Below are positions 35,793-44,186 of a stretch of DNA of 64,000 bases, piece by piece. Numbering within the stretch: position 1 is the first letter of the stretch; the number at the start of each line of letters is the position of its first letter. The position numbers and the translations under genes are program-made. Source of the DNA: Alistipes sp. (GTDB lineage: Bacteria > Bacteroidota > Bacteroidia > Bacteroidales > Rikenellaceae); the NCBI GenBank assembly GCA_022767745.1, contig JALENN010000010.1, forward strand, positions 248,001-312,000, read 5' to 3'. The notes under the pieces were generated by a model that saw only the letters and a program-made list of their open reading frames with translations, was not told where the DNA came from and made no database searches.

Positions 35793-35921
35793 TCACTCCC
35801 CTTGGTCCATATCCAACGGCACCTCGACCGAACAGGCCCGGCCCGAATCGTCGGTAACCGTCACCGCAAACCTGTGCTGCCGCGGCGATGCAAGAACAGC
35901 CTGAGGCAAAGCACGATCCAT
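35793..35921 (-). pseudogene. Possible C-terminal remnant of a beta-sandwich protein
   Basis: A 42-codon minus-strand frame starts at an ATG at 35921 and stops at 35793. It contains HRFAVTVTDDSGRACSVEV, which looks like the last strands of an immunoglobulin-like or calcineurin-phosphoesterase C-terminal domain. The frame continues open upstream of the ATG without an obvious start. It may be the tail of a decayed gene, or chance. Confidence 0.25.
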
Positions 35922-35974
35922 CGCCACCCTATATTTAGACGGCTGCGCGTATGCAATGTCTGCAAAAAAATGGC

Positions 35975-35982
35975 TATTTTTG
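35975..35982 (+). promoter_or_regulatory. -7 promoter element and inverted repeat before the MFS gene
   Basis: TATTTTTG fits the consensus and lies 114 bp before the start. It is the right arm of an inverted repeat, CTGCAAAAA (35960-35968) and TTTTTGCAG (35977-35985), which could be a repressor site over the promoter. Confidence 0.5.
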
Positions 35983-36096
35983 CAGCCGAAATACGCAACA
36001 ATCCGATTGTCGCCCGCGGCCTACACGACGAGCCCATCCTTTTGCGACACGCCGCAGACCCCACATCGCCCGACAATCGCCCAAACCACTTGCATT

Positions 36097-37308
36097 ATGG
36101 CTCACAATACCCAACAACCCGATGCCGCTGTACGTCCCGCCTTGTGGAACAGCAACTACCTGAAGGTTTGGATCGCCAACTTCATGCTTTTTTTCGCCTT
36201 CTACCTTCTGGCGCCGCTGTTGCCGCTCTACCTGCGCGACACCTTCTCGGCCGACAAGGCCATGATAGGCATCGTACTTAGCGGATACACCCTGACGGCG
36301 CTTGCCGTGCGTCCGTTCAGCGGATTTGTAGTCGACACGTTTCCGCGCAAAAAGGTACTGCTGATCTGCTACCTGGCCTTTGCGCTGCTCTTCGCCGGGT
36401 ACTTCATCACCGGCTCGCTCGTACTCTTTGCTGCCATACGTACGCTGCACGGCGGCCCCTTCGGTGCCACCACCGTCGCCAGCAGCACCATGGCCGTCGA
36501 CGTCCTCCATCCCGAACGGCGCTCGGAAGGTATCGGATACTACGGCCTGAGCAACAACATAGCTATGGCCATAGGCCCCTCGACGGGCCTGTACCTCTAC
36601 CACACGGTGCACAACTTCAACCTGCTCTTCACCATGTCGCTCGTGATAGCCTTCGCGGGTCTTATAATCGACTCCACCATCAAGTGCCGCGACCGCCAGC
36701 CCATAAAGAAGGAGAGCAAGGTGTCGCTCGACCGCTTCATCCTGCTCAAGGGCTGGAGCGAGGGCGTGTGCATTGCGGCCTTCGCCTTCTCGTTCGGCAT
36801 AATATCCACCTACATAGCCATATACAGCCAGGAGACGCTGCACATAACCTCGGGATCGGGCACCTTCTTCATGATACTCGCCTGCGGACTCATACTCTCA
36901 CGCCTTATCGGCAGCCGCTCGCTACGCCAGGGCAAGATCATACAGAACGCCTCGGCGGGAATGGTCATATCGATGTGCGGCTATCTGGTCTTCTCGGCCC
37001 TACCCAACATCTACGGCTATTATGCCGCCGCCCTGCTCATAGGACTCGGCAACGGACACATGTACCCCGCCATGCAGACCATGTTCATCAACCTCGCCCC
37101 ACACGAGCGGCGCGGCACGGCCAACTCGACGATCCTCACCTCGTGGGACCTCGGCGTCGGGTCGGGCATCATCTGCGGCGGCAGCGTGGCCGAGCACCTC
37201 GGGGGATACTCGTCAGCCTTCTGGCTGGCCTTTGCGGTAAACGTAGTGGGCGTGGCCTTCTACTTCCTCTACGCGCGCCGCAGCTTCCTGCGCAACCGCC
37301 TGCGCTGA
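36097..37308 (+). CDS. Major facilitator superfamily transporter
   Basis: The 403-residue protein has about twelve hydrophobic segments, starting with VWIANFMLFFAFYLLAPLLP near 24-43. The cytoplasmic loop after helix 2 reads FVVDTFPRKKVL, the position of the MFS motif A. A longer central loop rich in Lys lies at about 203-213. GLGNGHMYPAMQTMFINLAP near 315-334 is typical of drug- or sugar-export-type MFS proteins. I take the ATG at 36097 as start since upstream residues carry no hydrophobic or family signal. The substrate is unknown. It ends at a perfect 15-bp hairpin. Confidence 0.9.
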   Translation: MAHNTQQPDAAVRPALWNSNYLKVWIANFMLFFAFYLLAPLLPLYLRDTFSADKAMIGIVLSGYTLTALAVRPFSGFVVDTFPRKKVLLICYLAFALLFAGYFITGSLVLFAAIRTLHGGPFGATTVASSTMAVDVLHPERRSEGIGYYGLSNNIAMAIGPSTGLYLYHTVHNFNLLFTMSLVIAFAGLIIDSTIKCRDRQPIKKESKVSLDRFILLKGWSEGVCIAAFAFSFGIISTYIAIYSQETLHITSGSGTFFMILACGLILSRLIGSRSLRQGKIIQNASAGMVISMCGYLVFSALPNIYGYYAAALLIGLGNGHMYPAMQTMFINLAPHERRGTANSTILTSWDLGVGSGIICGGSVAEHLGGYSSAFWLAFAVNVVGVAFYFLYARRSFLRNRLR

Positions 37309-37335
37309 CGCCGTCACCGAGCGACATACCCACAT

Positions 37336-37375
37336 ACGGCCCCGTACGCGCCTTGCGGCACGCGTACGGGGCCGT
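37336..37375 (+). terminator. Strong hairpin after the MFS gene
   Basis: ACGGCCCCGTACGCG at 37336-37350 and CGCGTACGGGGCCGT at 37361-37375 are perfect complements (15 bp) around a ten-base loop. There is no T run, so its role as an intrinsic terminator is probable rather than certain. Confidence 0.65.
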
Positions 37376-37501
37376 TGCCGTATTCCCGCCGCAAGCGCAC
37401 GCCATCACCCCGCAACGGCCGAAGCCGTTACCGTTTTTCCGCCTTTCGAGACAGAACCGGCGGCAGTCAGACAAAAGCAGACTCGAAAACTGCGTTTTCA
37501 A

Positions 37502-37533
37502 TTTGCGTATACCCTCACCTTTCACTATCTTTG
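37502..37533 (+). promoter_or_regulatory. Promoter of the M23-dxr-rseP-radA run
   Basis: TTTG at 37502-37505 and TATCTTTG at 37526-37533 are separated by 20 bp, close to the Bacteroidota consensus. The start codon at 37557 lies 23 bp after the -7 element. Confidence 0.8.
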
Positions 37534-37556
37534 TTCGGTTATAGCGCAATGAACAG

Positions 37557-38429
37557 ATGAAGTTAAAACAGAAACTGAGAAAATTCTTCCGCAAGAAGCG
37601 CTTCAGCATGAGCGACCCCATACTGAACCGCGAGGAGTGGAGCGTGCATACCTCGCCCGCAGCCCTGCTGGGCGGCCTGGCAGCCTTCTGTATATTCCTC
37701 TTCCTGCTGATACTGATATTCGTGGCATACACGCCCATACTGAACATATTCCCGGGCTACCGTACCGATGCCGAGCGGCTTCACGACCGCCTCGTGCAGA
37801 GCATCATGCGCATCGACTCGCTCGACAGCCGCATAAACGACATGCTCACCTACAACGAGAACATAGCCATGATCATGCAGGGCAAGACCCCCGTCCTGCC
37901 ATCGCGCCAGAGTGACGGACAGGCCGACACCACCAGCCTCGACAAGACGCTCATACCGCCCTCGCAGCTCGACTCGCTGCTGCGCCTGCAGATGGAGGGC
38001 GAGAGCAACTATTCGCTCTCGCGCACGCTGCAGAATCTCGACAAGACGTCACAGACGGCATTCGAATTCGCCGTCCCGGTCGAGGGCATCATCACGCGCC
38101 ACTTCTCGCGCAACGACAACTACCTCGGCGTAGGCATACAGGCCGCGCCCAACTCGCCCGTTTCGAGCATCGACGACGGCACGGTCGTGAGCGTCATCAC
38201 GGCCACCGATGCGGGCATGACCATCACGATACAGCATTTCAACGGATTCCTGTCGATATACAAGAACGTCACCCAGCCCCTCGTAAGCCAGGGCCAGGCC
38301 ATAAAGAGCGGCCAGGTCATCGGCTACAACGCCATGCACAAGGCCGGCGACAAGACCAACCCGCTGCTCGAGCTCGAGATATGGGACGAGGGCAAGGCCG
38401 TAGATCCCGAAATGTACATAGTATTCTAA
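37557..38429 (+). CDS. M23/LytM-fold protein lacking the zinc ligands (probably not a peptidase)
   Basis: The 290-residue protein has a basic cytoplasmic N terminus, one membrane helix near 40-62, a coiled segment and a periplasmic LytM/M23 fold at about 165-290. In active M23 enzymes zinc is held by His and Asp of HxxxD and by His of HxH. Here the first site reads YLGVGIQAAP and the second reads LLELEIWDEG, so all ligands are gone. Similar inactive LytM proteins (EnvC/NlpD type) activate amidases, and that is a reasonable guess. In Bacteroidota this gene often precedes dxr, as here (26 bp). It is first in a run with dxr, rseP and radA. Confidence 0.85.
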   Translation: MKLKQKLRKFFRKKRFSMSDPILNREEWSVHTSPAALLGGLAAFCIFLFLLILIFVAYTPILNIFPGYRTDAERLHDRLVQSIMRIDSLDSRINDMLTYNENIAMIMQGKTPVLPSRQSDGQADTTSLDKTLIPPSQLDSLLRLQMEGESNYSLSRTLQNLDKTSQTAFEFAVPVEGIITRHFSRNDNYLGVGIQAAPNSPVSSIDDGTVVSVITATDAGMTITIQHFNGFLSIYKNVTQPLVSQGQAIKSGQVIGYNAMHKAGDKTNPLLELEIWDEGKAVDPEMYIVF

Positions 38430-38455
38430 ACAAGCAGACCACCCAACCCCGATAT

Positions 38456-39607
38456 ATGAAACAACGACTCTCAATACTCGGGTCGACCGGCTCGATCGGC
38501 GTGCAGACGCTAGACATCGTGCGCGAGAACCCCGAAATGTTCGAAATAACCTCGCTCACGGCGCGCAGCAACTGGCAGCTGCTGGCTCGTCAGGCCATAG
38601 AGTTCGACGCCGCCTGCGTCGTGATCACCGACCCGGCACAATACGAATCGCTAAAGAGCGCCCTGGCCCCCTACCCGATAAAGGTCTTCACGGGGGAGGA
38701 GTCGCTGCGCCAGATCGTATGCAGCCAGGAGGTCGACGTCGTAGTCAACGCCCTGGTAGGATATGCGGGCCTCGTGCCCACGGTCGCAGCCATCAAGGCC
38801 GGCAAGAAGATTGCCCTGGCCAACAAGGAGACGCTCGTTGTGGGCGGCGACCTGGTCATGCGCCTTGCCGCACAGCGGCACGTGCCCATACTGCCCATCG
38901 ACTCGGAGCATTCGGCCATATTCCAGTGCCTTGCGGGCGAGCATTCGCCCGTGCGGCGCCTCATCATAACATGCAGCGGCGGAGCCTTGCGCGACATGCC
39001 GGCCGAGGAGCTCCCTGACGTGACGCCCGAGCGGGCACTGCAGCACCCCCAGTGGCGCATGGGCGCCAAGATAACGATCGACTCGGCGACGCTGGTAAAC
39101 AAGGGCTTCGAGGTGATCGAGGCACACTGGCTCTTCGGCGTGGATGCCGACCGCATATCGGTGCTCATACACCCGCAGTCGATCGTACACTCGATGGTCG
39201 AGTTCGACGACGGCGCCATCAAGGCCCAGCTCGGCACGCCCGACATGCACATGCCCATAAGCTATGCCCTGATGTTCCCGCGCCGCGCCTCGCGCCCCAA
39301 GGAGGCCTTCGACTTCATGCAGCACCCCGAGCTTACCTTCGCCGCCGTCGACCGCGTGAAATACCCCGCTCTCGACATGGCCTACGACTGCCTGCGACGC
39401 GGAGGTACGGCCGCCTGCACGATGAACGGCTCGAACGAGGTGGCCGTGGCCGCCTTCCTCGACGGCAAATGCCGCTTTACGGACATAACGGCAGCCATAG
39501 AGTATGCCCTGCAGCGCGCCGCCTTCACGGCCGAGCCCACGCTAGAGGACTACGCCGCGGCCAATGCCGAGTCGCGCGCCCTGGCGGCCGAGTTCCTGCA
39601 TCTGTAG
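38456..39607 (+). CDS. dxr: 1-deoxy-D-xylulose 5-phosphate reductoisomerase
   Basis: Dxr makes 2-C-methylerythritol 4-phosphate from DXP with NADPH, the committed step of the MEP isoprenoid pathway. The 383-residue protein has the NADPH loop LGSTGSIGVQTLD at 7-19, the LANKETLVVGG motif near 121-131, the metal-site block PIDSEHSAIFQCL near 146-158 and the flexible loop QHPQWRMGAKITIDSATLVN. The start MKQRLSILGS is supported by its alignment with the nucleotide-binding strand; an upstream frame extension overlaps the preceding gene. It sits before rseP, separated by 87 bp. Confidence 0.97.
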   Translation: MKQRLSILGSTGSIGVQTLDIVRENPEMFEITSLTARSNWQLLARQAIEFDAACVVITDPAQYESLKSALAPYPIKVFTGEESLRQIVCSQEVDVVVNALVGYAGLVPTVAAIKAGKKIALANKETLVVGGDLVMRLAAQRHVPILPIDSEHSAIFQCLAGEHSPVRRLIITCSGGALRDMPAEELPDVTPERALQHPQWRMGAKITIDSATLVNKGFEVIEAHWLFGVDADRISVLIHPQSIVHSMVEFDDGAIKAQLGTPDMHMPISYALMFPRRASRPKEAFDFMQHPELTFAAVDRVKYPALDMAYDCLRRGGTAACTMNGSNEVAVAAFLDGKCRFTDITAAIEYALQRAAFTAEPTLEDYAAANAESRALAAEFLHL

Positions 39608-39694
39608 GAGCGCACCCCGCGCGGTAAAGCCCGCAACGGCAGCCGCGCCGACAAGGAAGTTAAACAACACACGAAAGAAACTTAACACACAAGG

Positions 39695-41014
39695 ATGGAA
39701 ATATTTATCAAGATCGTCCAGTTCTTCATGAGCCTGTCGCTGCTGGTGGCGATTCACGAGTTCGGACACTTCATCATGGCGCGCGTATTCAAGATCCGCG
39801 TCGAAAAGTTCTACATATTCTTCGACCCGTGGTTCTCGCTCTTCAAATGGAAGCGCGGCGACACCGAATACGGACTGGGATGGCTGCCGCTGGGCGGCTA
39901 CGTCAAGATCGCCGGCATGATCGACGAGAGCATGGACAAGGAGCAGATGCAGGCTCCGCCCCAGCCCGACGAGTTCCGCTCAAAGCCCGCATGGCAGCGT
40001 TTCCTGGTGATGATCGCGGGCGTTGCGATGAACGTCATACTCGCCTTCATCATCTACACGGGCATATGCTACACCCACGGCCAGTCGTACATGGCGGCCG
40101 ATGACGCCCGCTGGGGCTATACCTTCAACGACGCAGCCAAGGAGATGGGATTCCGCGACGGCGACAAGGTCGTGGCAATCGACGGCGAGAAGATCGACGA
40201 CGTGAACGACATACGGTCGATGCTGCTGCTCACCGAGGGCGACCGACAGGTCACCATCGAGCGCGACGGCCGCAGCGAGCAGTTCACCATACCGTTCGAC
40301 AAGCTGCTCGAGATGCGCCGCCAGAAGAGTTACATGGATCTCTACATGCTGCGTCTGCCCTTCATCGTCGACTCGGTAGCATCGGCCTCGGCCGCCACGG
40401 CTGGGCTTCAGGCCGGAGACGAGGTGGTGGCATGCAACGGCATCAAGGGCGTTGACGTACCGGCCGTAACCGACATTTTGGCGCAGAGCAAGAACGACAC
40501 CGTCGCCTTCGATATCAAGCGAGGCGAGGCGCTGCTCACGATGCGCGTTCCCGTCGACGGCAACGGCAAGGTAGGCGTGATACTCGGCAACCCCTACCAG
40601 CCGCGCACGCGCCACTACACCCTGCTGCAGTCGATACCCGCGGGCGCACGCCTTGCGGGCGAGACCATAGCCGACTACTGGCAGCAGCTCAAGCTGATCT
40701 TCCAGCCCAAGACCAAGATGTACGAGGAGCTGGGCGGATTCATCGCCATAGGCAACATCTTCCCGGCCGAGTGGGACTGGCTGCGATTCTGGAACATGAC
40801 GGCATTCCTGTCGATAATGCTCGCCGTGCTCAACATACTGCCCATACCGGCACTCGACGGCGGACATGCGCTCTTCACGCTGTGGGAGATGCTCACGGGA
40901 CGCAAGCCGAGCGACAAGTTCCTCGAGGTGATGCAGTACATCGGGTTCTTCCTGCTGCTGGCCCTCGTGATCTACGCCAACGGCAACGACATCTACCGCC
41001 TGTTCGGCAAATAG
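39695..41014 (+). CDS. rseP: RIP metalloprotease RseP (site-2 protease)
   Basis: RseP cuts membrane-embedded substrates such as anti-sigma factors and remnant signal peptides. The 439-residue protein has HEFGH at residues 21-25 inside the first membrane helix and a second metal-site block, LNILPIPALDGGHALF, near 379-394. A periplasmic PDZ region lies between them, with GFRDGDKVVAIDGEKI near 151-166 and a second PDZ copy at AGLQAGDEVVACNGIKGVD. Three to four membrane segments are visible. It is located between dxr and radA in the same direction. Its natural substrate in this organism cannot be seen in the window. Confidence 0.96.
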   Translation: MEIFIKIVQFFMSLSLLVAIHEFGHFIMARVFKIRVEKFYIFFDPWFSLFKWKRGDTEYGLGWLPLGGYVKIAGMIDESMDKEQMQAPPQPDEFRSKPAWQRFLVMIAGVAMNVILAFIIYTGICYTHGQSYMAADDARWGYTFNDAAKEMGFRDGDKVVAIDGEKIDDVNDIRSMLLLTEGDRQVTIERDGRSEQFTIPFDKLLEMRRQKSYMDLYMLRLPFIVDSVASASAATAGLQAGDEVVACNGIKGVDVPAVTDILAQSKNDTVAFDIKRGEALLTMRVPVDGNGKVGVILGNPYQPRTRHYTLLQSIPAGARLAGETIADYWQQLKLIFQPKTKMYEELGGFIAIGNIFPAEWDWLRFWNMTAFLSIMLAVLNILPIPALDGGHALFTLWEMLTGRKPSDKFLEVMQYIGFFLLLALVIYANGNDIYRLFGK

Positions 41015-41030
41015 CAACGACACAAGGCGT

Positions 41031-42398
41031 ATGGCAAAGGTCAAGAAGGCATATTTCTGCCGCAACTGCGGATTCGAGGCCCCCAAGTGGCTGGGCCGCT
41101 GCCCCTCGTGCGGCGAGTGGAACACGTTCACCGAGGAGATCATAGCCAAAGCCCCGGCCACGGCTGCCGCAGCCATCACCTCGTCGATGCCGCAGACCCC
41201 GCCGCAGCGTGTGTCGGAGATCGAGCGGGCGTCTCTCCGCCGTCTCGACCTGCACAACGCCGAGATAAACCGCGTCCTGGGCGGCGGCCTCGTACCCGGA
41301 TCGCTCATACTGCTCGGAGGCGAACCCGGCATCGGCAAATCGACCCTCAGCCTGCAGCTGGCGCTGACGAACCACACGCTGCGCACGCTCTACGTCTCGG
41401 GCGAGGAGTCGCCCGAACAGATCGGCATGCGCGCCGAGCGCATAGGCATCGAAAACCAGGAGTGCTACATATACTCCGAGACGCTGCTCGAGAACATACT
41501 CGCGCAGATCGCCCAATACAACCCCGACGTCGTAGTCATCGACTCGATACAGACCATCTACACCGAGACCATAGAGTCGTCGGCCGGAAGCGTGTCGCAG
41601 ATACGCGAGTGCGCCGCCTCGCTGCTCAAGTATGCCAAGACAACAGGCACGTCGATCTTCATCATAGGCCACATAACCAAGGACGGCACCATAGCCGGCC
41701 CCAAGATACTCGAACACATAGTCGACGTCGTGCTCCAGTTCGAGGGCGACGGCAACAACATCTACCGCATCCTGCGCGGCATAAAGAACCGCTTCGGTGC
41801 GACGTTCGAGATCGGCGTGTTCGAGATGCTCGAATCGGGCCTGCGCCCCGTAGACAACCCGTCGGAAATACTCCTCTCGCATTACGACGAGCCGCTGAGC
41901 GGCATCGCCGTCGGGGCCTCGGTCGACGGCATACGCCCCTATCTGATCGAGGTGCAGGCGCTCGTGTCGAACGCCGCCTACGGCACACCGCAGCGCACGG
42001 CCACGGGCTACGACGCCAAACGCATGAACATGCTGCTCGCCGTGCTCGAGAAGCGTGTCGGAATGAAGATGTTCACCAAGGATGTATTCCTCAATTTCGC
42101 CGGAGGGTTCAAGGTGTCGGATACGGGGCTCGACCTCGCGATAGTCGCCGCCGTAATATCATCCTACTACGACCGCCCCATCGCCGACGGCGTATGCTGC
42201 GCCGGCGAGATCGGCCTCTCGGGCGAAGTGCGGCCGGCACCGCGTACCGAACAGCGCATAAGCGAGGCGGCAAGGCTCGGATTCCGGCGCATAATAGTAT
42301 CGTCGTTCCTGCGCAAGGAGATAAAGAACATGCGCGGCATAGAGATCGTCTGCATAAGCAACATAGGCGAACTGCCCCGCTCGATATTCTGCGAGTAG
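41031..42398 (+). CDS. radA: DNA repair protein RadA
   Basis: RadA is a RecA-like ATPase and helicase that processes branched recombination intermediates. The 455-residue protein opens with a four-cysteine zinc finger (CRNCGFEAPKWLGRCPSCGE at 9-28), then a RecA core with Walker A GEPGIGKST near 97 and the RadA-specific KNRFG motif near 253. The C-terminal half is the Lon-protease-like domain with FLNFAGGFKVSDTGLDLAI, which lacks a protease site. It starts 16 bp after rseP, suggesting a shared transcript. Confidence 0.97.
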   Translation: MAKVKKAYFCRNCGFEAPKWLGRCPSCGEWNTFTEEIIAKAPATAAAAITSSMPQTPPQRVSEIERASLRRLDLHNAEINRVLGGGLVPGSLILLGGEPGIGKSTLSLQLALTNHTLRTLYVSGEESPEQIGMRAERIGIENQECYIYSETLLENILAQIAQYNPDVVVIDSIQTIYTETIESSAGSVSQIRECAASLLKYAKTTGTSIFIIGHITKDGTIAGPKILEHIVDVVLQFEGDGNNIYRILRGIKNRFGATFEIGVFEMLESGLRPVDNPSEILLSHYDEPLSGIAVGASVDGIRPYLIEVQALVSNAAYGTPQRTATGYDAKRMNMLLAVLEKRVGMKMFTKDVFLNFAGGFKVSDTGLDLAIVAAVISSYYDRPIADGVCCAGEIGLSGEVRPAPRTEQRISEAARLGFRRIIVSSFLRKEIKNMRGIEIVCISNIGELPRSIFCE

Positions 42399-42504
42399 CT
42401 ACGGCGCCGGGCACGCCTTTCCCGCTCGTCTGCACCACCACCCCACGCCTTCCCGTGCAAGGGAATGCTACACTCAGACGCTACTTCACCATACATAAAA
42501 GGAT

Positions 42505-42534
42505 AAAAAAAGAGGAGGCTTTTCAAGCCTCCTC
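42505..42534 (-). terminator. Terminator stem overlapping the stop codon of the alkylation-repair gene
   Basis: GAGGAGGCTT at 42512-42521 pairs with AAGCCTCCTC at 42525-42534 around a three-base loop. On the minus strand a run of seven T residues (42511-42504) follows. The left arm in transcription order contains the last codons of the gene (Glu-Glu-Ala), and the stop codon is in the loop. Confidence 0.85.
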
Positions 42535-43215
42535 CATTCGCCACGAGATTTCATCGGCGACATATCTTTTGGCCGCCCCGTCGGGCATGGACGACAACAG
42601 GTCGGAAGCCCGTTCGGGCATCACATCCCCCGCATCGAGCGCTCCGCCGAGCAACGCCGCCGCCCCACATGCCACAATATGCGATTCGGGATAGCACGTA
42701 ACGGCACGCACGGCACTCGCGCCCGCTCCAGGCATGCGCTGCATCATACGCGCCCGTGCACCTGCCATAAGCGCTGCGTAGGCCAACAACTCGCCGTGCG
42801 ACACGCTCTGCGCAGCAGCATCCGCACCGCCGTCATTTGCGTCACAGTCACACCACGCCTCGAATATTTCGGGCAGAGCCGCAGCACGGCTCAGGAACGC
42901 GAACGCCGCCTCCTCGGCCACCTCTGAATTGATTATGCCCTCCGCCCAGAAACCGGCCTGGTCCGAAGACAAAAGTGCGGGATCGGCAATATGCAGCGCG
43001 GCGAGCCGCAGCTCACGCACCTGCTGTACATAGAGATAACGCGCCAAAGCATCGTCGCACTCTTCGGCGCGGGCTATGGCGCGTATTGTAGGTATGCTCA
43101 CACCGTAGTTCAGACCGTATTCCTTGCCATAGTAACGCATGCTGTCAACCACGGCGCCGTTCATCTCGCGGCGCAGGCGTCCGAGCAGACGTATCATGCG
43201 GGCCGTATTGTCCAT
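42523..43215 (-). CDS. DNA alkylation repair (AlkD-type HEAT-repeat) family protein
   Basis: The 230-residue cytoplasmic protein fits the AlkC/AlkD-like DNA alkylation repair family, built of HEAT-like helical pairs. MNGAVVDSMRYYGKEYGLNYGVSIPTIR near 18-45 matches the start of these proteins, followed by VQQVRELRLAALHIADP. The glycosylase residues of AlkD (an Asp and a Trp) cannot be placed with confidence, so activity is inferred only from the family. It ends 6 bp before the start side of the DUF4831 gene, with which it is probably co-transcribed. Its stop codon lies inside the terminator hairpin. Confidence 0.85.
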   Translation of the reverse strand: MDNTARMIRLLGRLRREMNGAVVDSMRYYGKEYGLNYGVSIPTIRAIARAEECDDALARYLYVQQVRELRLAALHIADPALLSSDQAGFWAEGIINSEVAEEAAFAFLSRAAALPEIFEAWCDCDANDGGADAAAQSVSHGELLAYAALMAGARARMMQRMPGAGASAVRAVTCYPESHIVACGAAALLGGALDAGDVMPERASDLLSSMPDGAAKRYVADEISWRMEEA

Positions 43216-43221
43216 ACCGTA

Positions 43222-44130
43222 TTAACGGCTTGCAGGACCCATTACGTACGCCGTGCGACCCATCTCGAATATGGGAAGTACGGCCGAAGCCACGGCCTTG
43301 TCGCCCACCTTGACCGTGCAGGTCGAGGGATCGGCAACTCGAACCTTGATTGCAGCCTTGTTCTTGGGATCGGTCTCGACGATGCTGCTCAGGCGGCTCT
43401 TGCCCGAAGGCGCAACCTCCAGCGTCACGACGTCGCCATCCTTGGCATCGGCACCGACCACACCGGCCGAAGCCGAGACACGAGCCACGGCATAGCTCTG
43501 CACGCCCTCGGTCATGGGCACCACGACGCGCTTGACAGACGTCGTAACCACGCGCTTGCCGAAAAAGAGCTCAAGGAACTCCTGCTCCTTGGCATCCAGC
43601 GCCGCAAGGGCATCCTTCAGACCAGCGCCGAAGACGTTCTCACCGGCCTCGCCCGTGATAAGGTCCATGCGGTGCTTGCGTATCGAGAATATGGCCTGCG
43701 CAGCCTGTGCAGCAGCCTCCTCCTCGCTCTGTGCCATCGAGCTCATGCGGTCGGGCAGCACCTTTGCGAACTCGGTTGCCGAACCCAGATAAGAGGTTTC
43801 GTCGACCTTATCGGCAGGGACCTCCGCAGCCATGACATCGTCACTGCCCGCCACCGACAGCTTCACCTCCCTGACGGCATAGACGGTCTTGTCGACCAGC
43901 GAACCGCGCATGTTCAGGAATTTCTGCGCATAGCGTGCGTAGGGGCCGACTATCGTCTGCTCCTTCTCGATCACCAGATCTACCGCAACGCTCGTCGAGG
44001 GGTCAGATACGACCACCGAGCCCGTGGCATCGACATACGGGCCAACGATAGCCTTGTATACCGTATTCTGCGCCGTCGCAACGCCGCACGTCAGCACGGC
44101 CAGCGACATGAAGGAAATGATCCGTTTCAT
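43222..44130 (-). CDS. DUF4831 family exported protein
   Basis: The 302-residue protein has a signal peptide ending GVATAQ and then a beta-rich exported domain. TIVGPYARYAQKFLNMRGSLVDKTVYAVREVKL near 59-91 resembles the DUF4831 family, which is confined to Bacteroidota and has no known function. Further on, FSIRKHRMDLITGEAGENVFGAGL is another family-typical segment. It has its own promoter, which overlaps the end of the next upstream gene. It precedes a DNA alkylation repair gene by 6 bp. Confidence 0.82.
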   Translation of the reverse strand: MKRIISFMSLAVLTCGVATAQNTVYKAIVGPYVDATGSVVVSDPSTSVAVDLVIEKEQTIVGPYARYAQKFLNMRGSLVDKTVYAVREVKLSVAGSDDVMAAEVPADKVDETSYLGSATEFAKVLPDRMSSMAQSEEEAAAQAAQAIFSIRKHRMDLITGEAGENVFGAGLKDALAALDAKEQEFLELFFGKRVVTTSVKRVVVPMTEGVQSYAVARVSASAGVVGADAKDGDVVTLEVAPSGKSRLSSIVETDPKNKAAIKVRVADPSTCTVKVGDKAVASAVLPIFEMGRTAYVMGPASR

Positions 44131-44154
44131 ATCTTTTAGGTTTTACTATTTGAG

Positions 44155-44186
44155 CAAATATAACCCTTTTCGCCCGGATTTTCAAA
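44155..44186 (-). promoter_or_regulatory. Promoter of the DUF4831 unit
   Basis: On the minus strand TTTG (44186-44183) and TATATTTG (44162-44155) are separated by 20 bp. The -33 element overlaps the stop codon region of the preceding methyltransferase gene. Confidence 0.78.

Larger units (their letters stand above)
35653..36096. other. Divergent intergenic region with two promoters and a short coding remnant
   Basis: The 444-bp region carries a -7 element for each flanking gene. A short minus-strand frame at 35793-35921 with protein-like composition may be a remnant and is listed separately. Nothing else was recognised. Confidence 0.5.
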
